Shown here one piece after another: positions 43,707 to 52,182 of a DNA stretch of 64,000 nucleotides. The notes beneath the pieces were generated by a model, which did not search any database, was not told the origin of the DNA, and was given only the letters and a program-made list of their open reading frames with translations. Position numbers and translations under genes: made by a program. Each line of letters opens with the position of its first letter. The first letter of the stretch is position 1. The stretch comes from Bacillota bacterium (GTDB taxonomy: Bacteria; Bacillota; Clostridia; Lachnospirales; Lachnospiraceae). The DNA is taken from the NCBI GenBank assembly GCA_023441965.1, contig JAEZNB010000010.1, forward strand, positions 1 through 64,000. The letters are read 5' to 3'.

Positions 43707-44948
43707 TTGAAAACATTCGAGGAATTATACCGGGAGCTGCTGACAGCCACGGTGAAAAATCAACAGGAGGAGTATCTAAGGGAACAGGATCCTTATGATG
43801 TACATCAGCTGGACTGTCTGCTGCATCCAAAGAAGCACCCTCTGATCTGGCATAAGGGTGAATGTGATTGTGAAGAGGATAAGCATTGCGTCAATCTATG
43901 TCCTTTCCATGCTATACATCCCGATGAGTCCGGAGAACTTAAAGTAGATGAGAAGCTGTGTGCCGGCTGTTCCTACTGCATTCAGGAATGCCGCGCCGGT
44001 AGGCTTACCAGCAGCCGGGATGTCATTCCCGCCCTGCAGGCAATCCGTTCTCATCAGGGCCTAACCTACGCCCTGATTGCACCGGCCTTTCTGGGACAGT
44101 TCAGCAGTGACGTAACACCGGGAAAGCTAAGAAATGCCTTGAAGCAGGTGGGCTTTGACGGGATGATAGAGGTGGCCCTGTTCGCCGATATTCTGACCCT
44201 GAAGGAAGCTTTGGAATTTGACGCCAATATTAAGACAGAGGCAGATTATCAGCTGACCAGCTGCTGTTGCCCTGTCTGGATCGCTATGATCAGAAAAATC
44301 TATCACGACCTGGTCCCCCATGTTCCTCCGGCAGTATCCCCGATGATCGCCAGCGGCCGTGCAGTCAAGGCCATGTATCCCGATGCCCTGACCATCTTTA
44401 TCGGTCCTTGCCTGGCGAAGAAGGCAGAGGCCAGGGAGAAGGATATCGCCGATGCCGTGGATTATGTGCTTACCTTCCAGGAGATCCAGGATATCTTCAA
44501 TGTCATGGAGATCAATCCTGCCGAAATGGAGGAAAGTGAAAAGGATCACTCCTCCAGAGCAGGACGAATCTATGCTCACACCGGAGGTGTCAGTGAAGCG
44601 GTGGAGCTCACTCTGGAACGGCTAAACCCCAACCGAAGCATTACTCTTCACTCAAAACAGGCTGACGGTGTTCCGGCCTGCAGAGCCATGGTGAATGATA
44701 TTGTAGCAGGGAGGATAGAAGCGAATTTCTATGAGGGAATGGGTTGTATCGGCGGCTGTGTCGGCGGTCCGAGGGCTTTGATTCCCCATGAAGAGGGGCG
44801 GAAGAATGTGGAGGAATATGGTCAGGCTGCAGGTTATCCGACTCCGATCGATAACCCCTATGTAATTGAGCTTCTCCACCGTCTGGGGATCGATACGGTC
44901 GAAAGTCTCCTGGAAAAGAGCGATATCTTCACCCGAAGCTTCGAGTGA
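43707..44948 (+). CDS. Divergent [FeFe]-hydrogenase-like protein
   Basis: A 413-aa protein with an N-terminal ferredoxin-like region and a hydrogenase-large-subunit-like C-terminal domain. Cluster ligands are C53/C55/C61/C65 (odd C-x-C-x5-C spacing) and CAGCSYCIQEC (85-95). H-cluster motifs are present but altered: L1 TSCCCPVW (184-191), L2 GPCLAKKAEA (Cys235), L3 EGMGCIGGCVGG (343-354). This fits the short sensory or group C/D-like hydrogenases rather than a main catabolic enzyme. Redox sensing or hydrogen turnover is possible. It is the only plus-strand metabolic gene in this stretch. Confidence 0.8.
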   Translation: MKTFEELYRELLTATVKNQQEEYLREQDPYDVHQLDCLLHPKKHPLIWHKGECDCEEDKHCVNLCPFHAIHPDESGELKVDEKLCAGCSYCIQECRAGRLTSSRDVIPALQAIRSHQGLTYALIAPAFLGQFSSDVTPGKLRNALKQVGFDGMIEVALFADILTLKEALEFDANIKTEADYQLTSCCCPVWIAMIRKIYHDLVPHVPPAVSPMIASGRAVKAMYPDALTIFIGPCLAKKAEAREKDIADAVDYVLTFQEIQDIFNVMEINPAEMEESEKDHSSRAGRIYAHTGGVSEAVELTLERLNPNRSITLHSKQADGVPACRAMVNDIVAGRIEANFYEGMGCIGGCVGGPRALIPHEEGRKNVEEYGQAAGYPTPIDNPYVIELLHRLGIDTVESLLEKSDIFTRSFE

Positions 44949-44991
44949 TTGGCCTAAAGCGATGGACAAGCTTTCTAAAACTAATAACATA

Positions 44992-45075
44992 GGCTGTTTC
45001 ACAATCTCCTTTGCGAGAACATGAGGGATCACATATGGTCCCTCATGTCTCCAAGGTCGTTATTGTGAAACAGCC
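44992..45075. terminator. Large palindromic terminator between convergent genes
   Basis: GGCTGTTTCACAAT and ATTGTGAAACAGCC pair on the outside, and ACATGAGGGA with TCCCTCATGT inside. It separates the plus-strand hydrogenase-like gene and the minus-strand hemerythrin gene. The GGCTGTTTCA/TGAAACAGCC ends recur at 54015-54062. Confidence 0.75.
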
Positions 45076-45105
45076 CCTTGTATGATTTTGTAAACTATTT
45101 ACTCT

Positions 45106-45501
45106 TTATATCGCTTGTCCGATCAGCTTATCATTCTTTAGGATATGATCTACGAGCCAATTGTTGAGGAAATCTAAAAGCGCCATGATCGCTTCCTTCT
45201 GGTTCTCATCGATGGAAGCCAGATCATACTCATTCAGCTTCTCAACAAAATCATGATGCTCCACCTTATGAGTGAAAAGCTTCTTATAGCCGATGCTTGC
45301 CATGTACTCCTCTTCATGGGCAAAATGGGTGGCTGCATAGTCCTTCAGTTCATTCAGTATCTCAACAATGTAATCGTACTTATCGGGGATAAATTCAGCG
45401 GTAAGGACTTCATAGGCCTTATCTGCTATCTCAAACAGTTTTCTGTGTTCCTCATCAATCTGCATTATCCCGGTTTTATACTCGTCCTTAAAAATGTACA
45501 T
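45106..45501 (-). CDS. Bacteriohemerythrin
   Basis: A 131-aa four-helix di-iron protein that binds O2 and may protect this anaerobe. Iron ligands fit the family: H19 in DEEHRKLF, HFAHEEEYM, HKVEHHDFV and the C-terminal VDHILKNDK. Length is that of single-domain bacteriohemerythrins. Confidence 0.95.
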   Translation of the reverse strand: MYIFKDEYKTGIMQIDEEHRKLFEIADKAYEVLTAEFIPDKYDYIVEILNELKDYAATHFAHEEEYMASIGYKKLFTHKVEHHDFVEKLNEYDLASIDENQKEAIMALLDFLNNWLVDHILKNDKLIGQAI

Positions 45502-45605
45502 GCATTCTCTCCTTTCGCTCTATGCTCCAAAGAGATCTCCCCTTTGAAAGTCCATCCATCTTATGCCCATACTGCCATGAAGCAAATCATCAGCTAATAC
45601 ACGGA

Positions 45606-48167
45606 TTAATAATGTAATACAGGTACAGTAAACTGCAGCGGCATAGCTTCTACCGGGTTACCGTTCAGATCAGTCAGGTTATTCGTCAGGATCATAATAT
45701 TTAAGACTGTCTGATGAGCGGGTATAGAACTTAGGTTCAAGGAAACGGTATCCCCTTCCACTATAACTGAATTCGGTATTTCGATCGTTCCGTTTCCAAC
45801 CACATTCACCACTCTGGCTGTTAAAGTACCCATCATATTTTCACTGAATTTCAACTTGATTACATTTAGGTTCTGCTTGCTATACTCAGGACTGCCATTT
45901 AAGTACGGCTTCTTGTTCTCCTTCAGATTAACATACTGGGCCGGGAAGGTCTCCATAGCGGAAAGGCTGCCGTCATACCCCTTCACTCCCTTAATATAGA
46001 TCGGTCTCTCCAGGGTGACATTAATGGATCCATCTGCTACTGTCAGAACAACCGTTGCTCCGTTTGTCTTATTGTTCTTGGTAAGTGTAGCCGAAACGAT
46101 GGTCACACCCGGAATATTGTAATTTGACAGATTGGTAGCAGATGCTACATCCAGCATATCTGCAAATTCCAGATAAATCTGACTTAGGTTGGTTGTGGAC
46201 TGAGTAATCAGATAGGGTCCGGGCAGCTCTACTCCCCTGCCACCGATATTACTGATGACTACACCTTCTCTTCTTAAGCTTAAGTTCCTGAAGCCATCCT
46301 TGGCAAAGCCCTGTTCTATCGCGAAGGTATAGGTTCCCAGCCGCTGCAGGTTACCGATCTGCAGCTTGATTACCTTGCTGTCTGTGGAATCAAGCTTTGT
46401 AAAGGTAATATTCGTTTCAAACAGCTCATCCGTATTCGTATTCAGTCTGCTGGTGAAGATACCGGAGGCTGTGGTTACTGTAACAGGTTCGTTATAGGTC
46501 AGGGAAAGGACATTGGTCTCAGTATCAAATTCATAAGCAAGCAATACAGGACTTGTCCTGTCCGCAGTAAAATCTACCGCCTGGAATTTATAAGGCTGGA
46601 AGGCCAAGGTATCTGTGGGTGAAACATTATAACCGTTCCAGTTTACGATGGACACGGTCTGGACTCCGGTCAGGGCTGCTTCGGCATCACTGAAGGTATA
46701 GTTGACCTTCTTGTTATCTGCAGGATCCACTGTTCCGAGAATCATGCCGCCATTGTTGATGACTGCAAAGCCCGGCTGCCAGATCGCTCTGTCAAAGGTA
46801 ACCGTAAGGACATTATAGGAGGTTCTTACAGCGATGAGCGGTCTTGCCTGTGGCTTCATGGAATTGTCTGTCAGTATCGTAGCCGTCAGGGTGTAGGTAG
46901 GCGGTACATTTCCCTTCAGATCCGTAATACCGCTAAAGGTAACTGCGAAAGGCTTACCATAATCTGAAGTGATGATACCTGACAGATTGATAGTTAAGGA
47001 TTTTTTATCTGCGCTCTCCACATAATTGAGACGGGTGTTCAGCTTGTTGAGGGTGGACGGATCAGCGGTTCCTGTGGTAAGCAGGGTAGCGTTAGATACC
47101 TTCAGGTTCGTGAAATCACAAGCCTCGCTGAACTGTATGGTTGAGATCACACCGGAATCATCCAGGATAACTGCCTTAATTGTAGGACCCACATTATCCA
47201 CAAAGCTGACCGCCTTGGTGTAATTTGCTATTGCTACGCCTCCGGTTGTCTTTACTCCGGAGGTAACATTTACTACATACTCTCCCTCAAACATATTCTG
47301 TGAGGTGATGGTAAGTGTCTTACCGTCTGTGGACAGACCTGCCTTCAGGGTTCCGGGATCCTTCGCCAGTACACCCTTAGAATTCTTATTGAGCGTTATT
47401 ACGATGTTATTCAGTAAGACATTATTCGCTCCGATGACGGTACTGGGATCCACGGGGCTGTCAAATACGACCCGAAGCTCTGTACTGCCGATAATTTCAG
47501 CCGAATTCACCGTGGCTGTCGGTGCTTTTACTTCTATGATGATTGCATCGCTGACAATACTCTTCTTGATATCCTCCGCATTCGTGCTTTTTGCGGTAGT
47601 AGCCTTCAGGATTACCTTACCGGGCTTTAAGGCCGTAACCTTACCGGTTGAGCTGTCGTCAATCCTAATTGCCCCTTGGTCACCGCGTCCGAGGGACCAG
47701 TAGGTAATATCAGAGGAGCCTGCGGGAACGATATCCCTGTTAAAGTCATACTTCTCACCTACCAGGAGGATATGGGCACCGTCCACCTCTACCGCATTAT
47801 TAATTCTTACGGATTCCGAAGGAATGATAACCGTAACCTTACTGGAAAGGGTCTTGGTCTTGGCGTTGGGGTATGTAACCACGCACTTAACGGTCGAACT
47901 GCCCTTGGCAACCGCAGTAACCACACCCTTGCTGGATACCTTGGCAACGTTCGTATTTGAGGAAGTCCATTTATAGGTGCTTCCCGCTATCTGGTCCTTA
48001 ATTTCGAGCTGATGGGTCGACCCCACTCCTACCAGTTCAAATTTGCTTTCCGTAAATGTCGGGGTTGCTGCTGCCAATGCCTCATTAACCCTCTGATCCA
48101 ACAGAAACGGCAATATGAATGCCAACGAGAGTATTAGGGCAAGTCTTCTGCCACATCTCATCTTCAT
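45606..48167 (-). CDS. Large Ig-like surface protein
   Basis: An 853-aa exported protein. A signal peptide (about 1-32) precedes two BIG2-type Ig domains (about 40-115, YKWTSSNTNVAKVSSKGVVT; and 120-215). Four to six SbsA-like Ig domains follow, each with a strand like ELRVVFDSPVDPSTV or VIKLKFSENMMG. No LPXTG, SLH or membrane anchor is visible, so retention may be non-covalent. Probably an S-layer-like or adhesive protein. A strong promoter precedes it. Confidence 0.85.
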   Translation of the reverse strand: MKMRCGRRLALILSLAFILPFLLDQRVNEALAAATPTFTESKFELVGVGSTHQLEIKDQIAGSTYKWTSSNTNVAKVSSKGVVTAVAKGSSTVKCVVTYPNAKTKTLSSKVTVIIPSESVRINNAVEVDGAHILLVGEKYDFNRDIVPAGSSDITYWSLGRGDQGAIRIDDSSTGKVTALKPGKVILKATTAKSTNAEDIKKSIVSDAIIIEVKAPTATVNSAEIIGSTELRVVFDSPVDPSTVIGANNVLLNNIVITLNKNSKGVLAKDPGTLKAGLSTDGKTLTITSQNMFEGEYVVNVTSGVKTTGGVAIANYTKAVSFVDNVGPTIKAVILDDSGVISTIQFSEACDFTNLKVSNATLLTTGTADPSTLNKLNTRLNYVESADKKSLTINLSGIITSDYGKPFAVTFSGITDLKGNVPPTYTLTATILTDNSMKPQARPLIAVRTSYNVLTVTFDRAIWQPGFAVINNGGMILGTVDPADNKKVNYTFSDAEAALTGVQTVSIVNWNGYNVSPTDTLAFQPYKFQAVDFTADRTSPVLLAYEFDTETNVLSLTYNEPVTVTTASGIFTSRLNTNTDELFETNITFTKLDSTDSKVIKLQIGNLQRLGTYTFAIEQGFAKDGFRNLSLRREGVVISNIGGRGVELPGPYLITQSTTNLSQIYLEFADMLDVASATNLSNYNIPGVTIVSATLTKNNKTNGATVVLTVADGSINVTLERPIYIKGVKGYDGSLSAMETFPAQYVNLKENKKPYLNGSPEYSKQNLNVIKLKFSENMMGTLTARVVNVVGNGTIEIPNSVIVEGDTVSLNLSSIPAHQTVLNIMILTNNLTDLNGNPVEAMPLQFTVPVLHY

Positions 48168-48269
48168 GTTTCCTTCCTCCTTATGTTCCTCATCTCATGT
48201 TTCAGGCAGCCATCATGAAACCGCCCTGCTGCTCAAAGCTTCTATGGATAATTATACATACTACCATAT

Positions 48270-48298
48270 ATAGTATCATAACTATTATTTTTTGTCAA
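48270..48298 (-). promoter_or_regulatory. Strong promoter of Ig-like surface protein gene
   Basis: On the minus strand a perfect TTGACA (48298-48293), 17-bp spacer and extended -10 TGATACTAT (box 48275-48270), giving a leader of about 95 bases before the ATG, with GGAGGAAGG as ribosome site. Confidence 0.75.
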
Positions 48299-48351
48299 AA
48301 TCTTGTCGCGATACTTAATATTTTCTTAAGAGGAAAACGCTGGGCGAAGAC

Positions 48352-48377
48352 CCAAAAAATGAAAGGCATATTATGCC
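48352..48377 (-). terminator. Terminator of xylanase gene
   Basis: GGCATAATATGCC self-pairs on the minus strand and TTTCATTTTTT follows. It lies about 105 bp past the xylanase stop, between that gene and the promoter of the Ig-like protein. Confidence 0.7.
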
Positions 48378-48482
48378 GCCCATCATTCACTTGCTATGTA
48401 TGTGGGAAGCGTAATACGCCTTTGTATCTATCCTGCTTTATGAGACCCTCTCCGGGTGGTTCAGGCCGATGAATCCAGTGCT

Positions 48483-49739
48483 TTAATAGAGCCTAACCTC
48501 CGGATCCTGAAGCACACCGTAATAGGCAGGCTTCTTTTCAAAATTCTTATCAAAAAGCAAGGGGTAGCTGGGGGCATTTGCTTTGTTCAGCCAGGACCGG
48601 TCATCCGTTGTTCCCCAGAAGGTTACATTTGTCAGCTTGATACCGTCCTCCACCCATTTTTTGAAGTAGATAAAGAGTCTCTTGTATCTGGTCCCCTGCT
48701 TTGCCAGATTCTCTTCGGTATTTGTGGGCATATTCATGTCCAGCTCAGTGACCTGAAGCTCTAAGCCAAGCTCTGCCAGGGAACGGGCAGTGGAGTCGAT
48801 ATCGCTTAAGGACGGAGAATCAATGCCGATATGGGTCTGGAGACCAATTCCGTCAATATTCCCCTGCTCTTGTATCTTTGCCACCAGCTTCTTGATCGCA
48901 GAGGCCTTCAGAGAATTCTCAGTACCATAGTCGTTGTAGAAGAGCTTCACCTCCGGATCCGCATATTTCCTTGCATATTCGAAGGCCTTCTCAACAAAGT
49001 CATCACCGATGATTGTATACCAATAGCTCCCTTGGGTCCGCAAGCCCTCAGGGTGTCCATTGCCGATCTCAATCGCTTCATTCACCACATCCCAGGCATA
49101 GACGATACCCGGATACTTGGTCTGGCAATACTCCAGAACCTGCCTGATATAATTCTCCATACGCTTCAGCATCAGCTCCTTTGTTACAAAGGGAGCATCC
49201 GCCTGCATGGAGTAGCCCTCCGTGAAGAGCCAGCGGGGTGTCTGACTGTGCCAAACCAGCGTATGGCCTCTCATCTTCAGACCCTTATCCTGCGCAAATT
49301 TAAGGCAAGTGTCAAGGTTGCTATAGTTGATTGCCGGACTATCATCATATTTCGGATCAGAGATAGAGGTCATATAATCCAGGAGGGAATTCGGCTTCAT
49401 CTCATTTTCCATTGTCACGCTGTTAAAATGTGTTGTGATAATTCCGTATACGGATGGGTTATTCATACCTGTACCGCCAAGCACTCCGCCTACTGTGAAA
49501 TAATCTGCATAGATATCCTTAAGAACTGCTGTTTTATAATCAATGGGCACCAGTGTCGGTGTCGGTGAAGGAGTCGGGGTAGGGGTTGCTGTGGCCGCCG
49601 GAGCTTCGGTCGGTACAGCCTCCGGTGCTTTCGTAGGAGCCGGGCCCGAAGCAGCCTTCCTTCCGCCGCTGCAGCCTACTGCTATGGATCCAAGAATAAC
49701 AAAAAACAAGAGCATGGTCAGTCTCTTTCTGATAAGCAT
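48483..49739 (-). CDS. GH10 endo-beta-1,4-xylanase lipoprotein
   Basis: A 418-aa extracellular xylan-degrading enzyme. The ATG at 49739 has AAAGGAGG upstream, and the promoter lies within the longer frame, so earlier starts are rejected. A lipobox IAVGC (Cys23) and a TP-rich linker (about 50-64) precede a GH10 barrel (about 68-418) with acid/base E221 (WDVVNEAI) and nucleophile E332 (TELDM). It stays tethered to the membrane face, so xylan cleavage products are released at the cell surface. Confidence 0.95.
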   Translation of the reverse strand: MLIRKRLTMLLFFVILGSIAVGCSGGRKAASGPAPTKAPEAVPTEAPAATATPTPTPSPTPTLVPIDYKTAVLKDIYADYFTVGGVLGGTGMNNPSVYGIITTHFNSVTMENEMKPNSLLDYMTSISDPKYDDSPAINYSNLDTCLKFAQDKGLKMRGHTLVWHSQTPRWLFTEGYSMQADAPFVTKELMLKRMENYIRQVLEYCQTKYPGIVYAWDVVNEAIEIGNGHPEGLRTQGSYWYTIIGDDFVEKAFEYARKYADPEVKLFYNDYGTENSLKASAIKKLVAKIQEQGNIDGIGLQTHIGIDSPSLSDIDSTARSLAELGLELQVTELDMNMPTNTEENLAKQGTRYKRLFIYFKKWVEDGIKLTNVTFWGTTDDRSWLNKANAPSYPLLFDKNFEKKPAYYGVLQDPEVRLY

Positions 49740-49782
49740 TCTGTAATTTCCTCCTTTGGGACATTCTGCTACATTTAGCTTC

Positions 49783-49811
49783 ACAATAACAGAAAACTGC
49801 AGTAATGTCAA
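49783..49811 (-). promoter_or_regulatory. Promoter of xylanase gene
   Basis: On the minus strand TTGACA (49811-49806), a 17-bp spacer and TATTGT (49788-49783), about 45 bp before the ATG. Confidence 0.7.
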
Positions 49812-49971
49812 TTCGACAACTTTTATGTCGATTTCCATAAGGCCGGATAGTAAAATATTCTAATACTTATAATATTTTACTTTATTTTTTCCCAGAACAG
49901 AATTATAATAATATAATAGTATATAATTAATAGCATATTAATCAAAATATTATGAAAGGATGACCACCTAT

Positions 49972-50238
49972 ATGAAGAAGTTCGGTAAATTTATTTTTGG
50001 TACTCTCTCAGTTGCTACCCTGGCCGCAGGTGCCTATTATCTTTATAAGAATGTAATCAAGAAGGATTCCTCTGACGATTTTGATGAGTTTGAAGACGAT
50101 TTTGAAGATTTTGAAGAAGAAGATGAGGACGACAAGGATGTTGATGGCAGGGAATATGTTTCCATCAATTTTAACTCGGAGGAGGAGGCTGCAGAGACTG
50201 ATGCAGAGGCTCCCGAGACTACGGAGGAAGAGCTGTAA
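49972..50238 (+). CDS. Small membrane protein with acidic tail
   Basis: An 88-aa protein with a basic N-terminus (MKKFGKF), one membrane helix (IFGTLSVATLAAGAYYLY) and a highly acidic C-terminal tail (DFDEFEDDFEDFEEEDEDDK). It resembles YtxH-like anchors in layout, not in clear sequence. The ATG at 49972 fits GAAAGG at nine bases; the earlier in-frame ATG is too close. It is divergent from the xylanase gene. Confidence 0.7.
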   Translation: MKKFGKFIFGTLSVATLAAGAYYLYKNVIKKDSSDDFDEFEDDFEDFEEEDEDDKDVDGREYVSINFNSEEEAAETDAEAPETTEEEL

Positions 50239-50288
50239 ATATCATAATTTCATGGGATACATTGTAATTTTATAGGCTGAATTATGGA

Positions 50289-50327
50289 GAGGGCTGCCGC
50301 ATATTGATATCATGCGACGCCCTTTTT
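50289..50327 (+). terminator. Terminator after acidic-tail gene
   Basis: GGGC with CGCCC and GCATATT with ATATCATGC pair, followed by TTTTTATG. Confidence 0.75.
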
Positions 50328-50348
50328 ATGATGCCTGATATGAAATAC

Positions 50349-50404
50349 AGCGTGAGCTTATGCTCCGAATCCGGCTTGCCGTCCTCGGAGTGTAGTCTCA
50401 CGCT
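50349..50404 (-). terminator. Hairpin after anti-sigma gene
   Basis: AGCGTGAG and CTCACGCT pair outside, and CTCCGA with TCGGAG inside, 20 bp past the anti-sigma stop codon; the T-run is weak. Confidence 0.6.
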
Positions 50405-50423
50405 GCTCCTTATTCCATATCTC

Positions 50424-51386
50424 TTATTCCTTTGTCTGATACCATGTTTCCAGGTCAATCACAAGCTGGTTCTCTCCTGTGATCTGATAGCTGTGCTCGA
50501 TCAGGATACCTCCGTCTGTATAAGCTGCTGTGAGCCAACCTTCAGATATCTGCAGGATAACAGCTCTTCCGTCATTATACATGGTTACCGTATACCGGAT
50601 CTTACGATCGGTGATATCTCCCGGTACATAAGCATAAGCCTCCATCAGCTGATAGAACCTGCCGATCTCTTCAGTATCACTGATCAGCTTCTCGTCCTGT
50701 CCGGCAGTGCCGCTGATCGATAGCTCCTGTACTTCCTCCGGCAGAATCGGGTTAATCTCTTTGAAGGAAAGAAGCAGACTGTCACCCTCCACATCACCGT
50801 TTGTAAGCGCGTCATCGACTGTCAACATCCCTACCGCTGCGCTTTTCTCAATTTCGATCCCGGGATCAGCTGCTGCCGGCTGATCCTGTGCCACACTGAA
50901 CATCGTATTGTCATCGTCACTGTCAACCGCCGGTGCCCTCTGTGCTGACTTTGCCGCATATTCCGTGGTAGAGCTGCCTGTATCCGCAGCGGAACCGGCT
51001 GCTTCCGGCGCTGCATCTTCCTTGGCAGCCATATCATAGGTGAAATTCTCAGCCTTCATCTCTTTTGTCAAAAAATTATTATCTTTCTTACTCACTTGAC
51101 CTAAGCCCTTCATTCCGACGACCAGGATGAGTCCTGCCGCAGCAACGACAGCGATATTACGGGCATATCTGAACCAAGGAATAACTTTCCTTTCGGGCTC
51201 TTGGGTCTGCTGCTCGGTCACAGGCATCTCAGTCACCTGAGACTGCTTTCTGATTGCCTCCAGCGTTCTATTGATTAAATCCTCTGATACACTGATTCCT
51301 TCTAAGTCAAGAGAAGTGTTCAGATGTGATTTTATATTCAGTTCATCATACTCTATGTTGATGCTTTTCTTTTGATCAAAGCTCAT
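50424..51386 (-). CDS. Anti-sigma factor, membrane-anchored
   Basis: A 320-aa protein. The N-terminal cytoplasmic part (about 1-75) is followed by one membrane helix (NIAVVAAAGLILVVGM) and an external, Ala/Ser/Glu-rich and then globular part. Overlapping the ECF sigma gene by 11 bp is the hallmark of a cognate anti-sigma factor. No HxxxCxxC zinc motif is seen, so it is not a ZAS type. Confidence 0.8.
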   Translation of the reverse strand: MSFDQKKSINIEYDELNIKSHLNTSLDLEGISVSEDLINRTLEAIRKQSQVTEMPVTEQQTQEPERKVIPWFRYARNIAVVAAAGLILVVGMKGLGQVSKKDNNFLTKEMKAENFTYDMAAKEDAAPEAAGSAADTGSSTTEYAAKSAQRAPAVDSDDDNTMFSVAQDQPAAADPGIEIEKSAAVGMLTVDDALTNGDVEGDSLLLSFKEINPILPEEVQELSISGTAGQDEKLISDTEEIGRFYQLMEAYAYVPGDITDRKIRYTVTMYNDGRAVILQISEGWLTAAYTDGGILIEHSYQITGENQLVIDLETWYQTKE

Positions 51387-51924
51387 CTGAAATCCTCCCT
51401 TCCAATGCTTCCTTTAACCGCAGCCTGGCTCGCGATAGCCGGCTCTTGGCGGTTCCCTCCGCTATGCCTAAGGCAGAGGCCGCTTCTGTGATGGTCATAT
51501 CCTGAAAATATACACAAAGTACCACATCCCTGTATTTCTCCGGCAGGGATAGCACCGTATTCTTAATCAGCTGATTCCTGTCCTGCTTCTCCACTTCTTC
51601 ATAATCTGACTCGCTGACGATTGCATCCTCCTGATATTCCATCATCGTAACAACCCGCCTGTTCCAGGCACTCTTCAGATAGTCCTTGCAGGTATTGATC
51701 GTAATCCGGATGATCCAGGTCTTTATGCTTGAATTTCCTTCAAAGCTTGATAGCTTCTGGCTCACCTTGATAAACACATCCTGAAAAATATCCTCTGCCG
51801 TATGAACATCCTTGACATACATGTATGCTGTCCGCAGTACATCGTTACCGTATTGTCTCATTAAGCTTTCTATGTCATAGGCAGGTATTTTTTCGGAGAA
51901 GTCGTTGCGTATTTCTTTTTGCAT
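51376..51924 (-). CDS. ECF RNA polymerase sigma factor
   Basis: A 182-aa sigma-70 family ECF factor: sigma2 region YMYVKDVHTAEDIFQDVFIK (37-56) and sigma4 HTH MTITEAASALGIAEGTAKSR. It should direct transcription of an envelope or stress regulon under control of the overlapping anti-sigma gene. The upstream 258 bp (51925-52182) contains no gene and no obvious ECF-type promoter. Confidence 0.95.
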   Translation of the reverse strand: MQKEIRNDFSEKIPAYDIESLMRQYGNDVLRTAYMYVKDVHTAEDIFQDVFIKVSQKLSSFEGNSSIKTWIIRITINTCKDYLKSAWNRRVVTMMEYQEDAIVSESDYEEVEKQDRNQLIKNTVLSLPEKYRDVVLCVYFQDMTITEAASALGIAEGTAKSRLSRARLRLKEALEGRISDEL

Positions 51925-52182
51925 CCTATTATCCCCCTATTTGCTTATACCTTTATCATTCTCTGTCTTCCATATACTGTATGGCATTAGTATACAAGTT
52001 CAGATAGAGGATGTAAATGATAAAATGGATGCAAGCTGCCTTATCTTTGCCCTTCTGAAGATTAGACGCCGCATCCAAATGAATAGTTCCACAAAACCGG
52101 CTGTTACGACAAGGAAATTTCAGGTATTCCGATTTGCATGTATCTCCGATCGGATTTCAGCATATCCTAACATGCTGACAGC

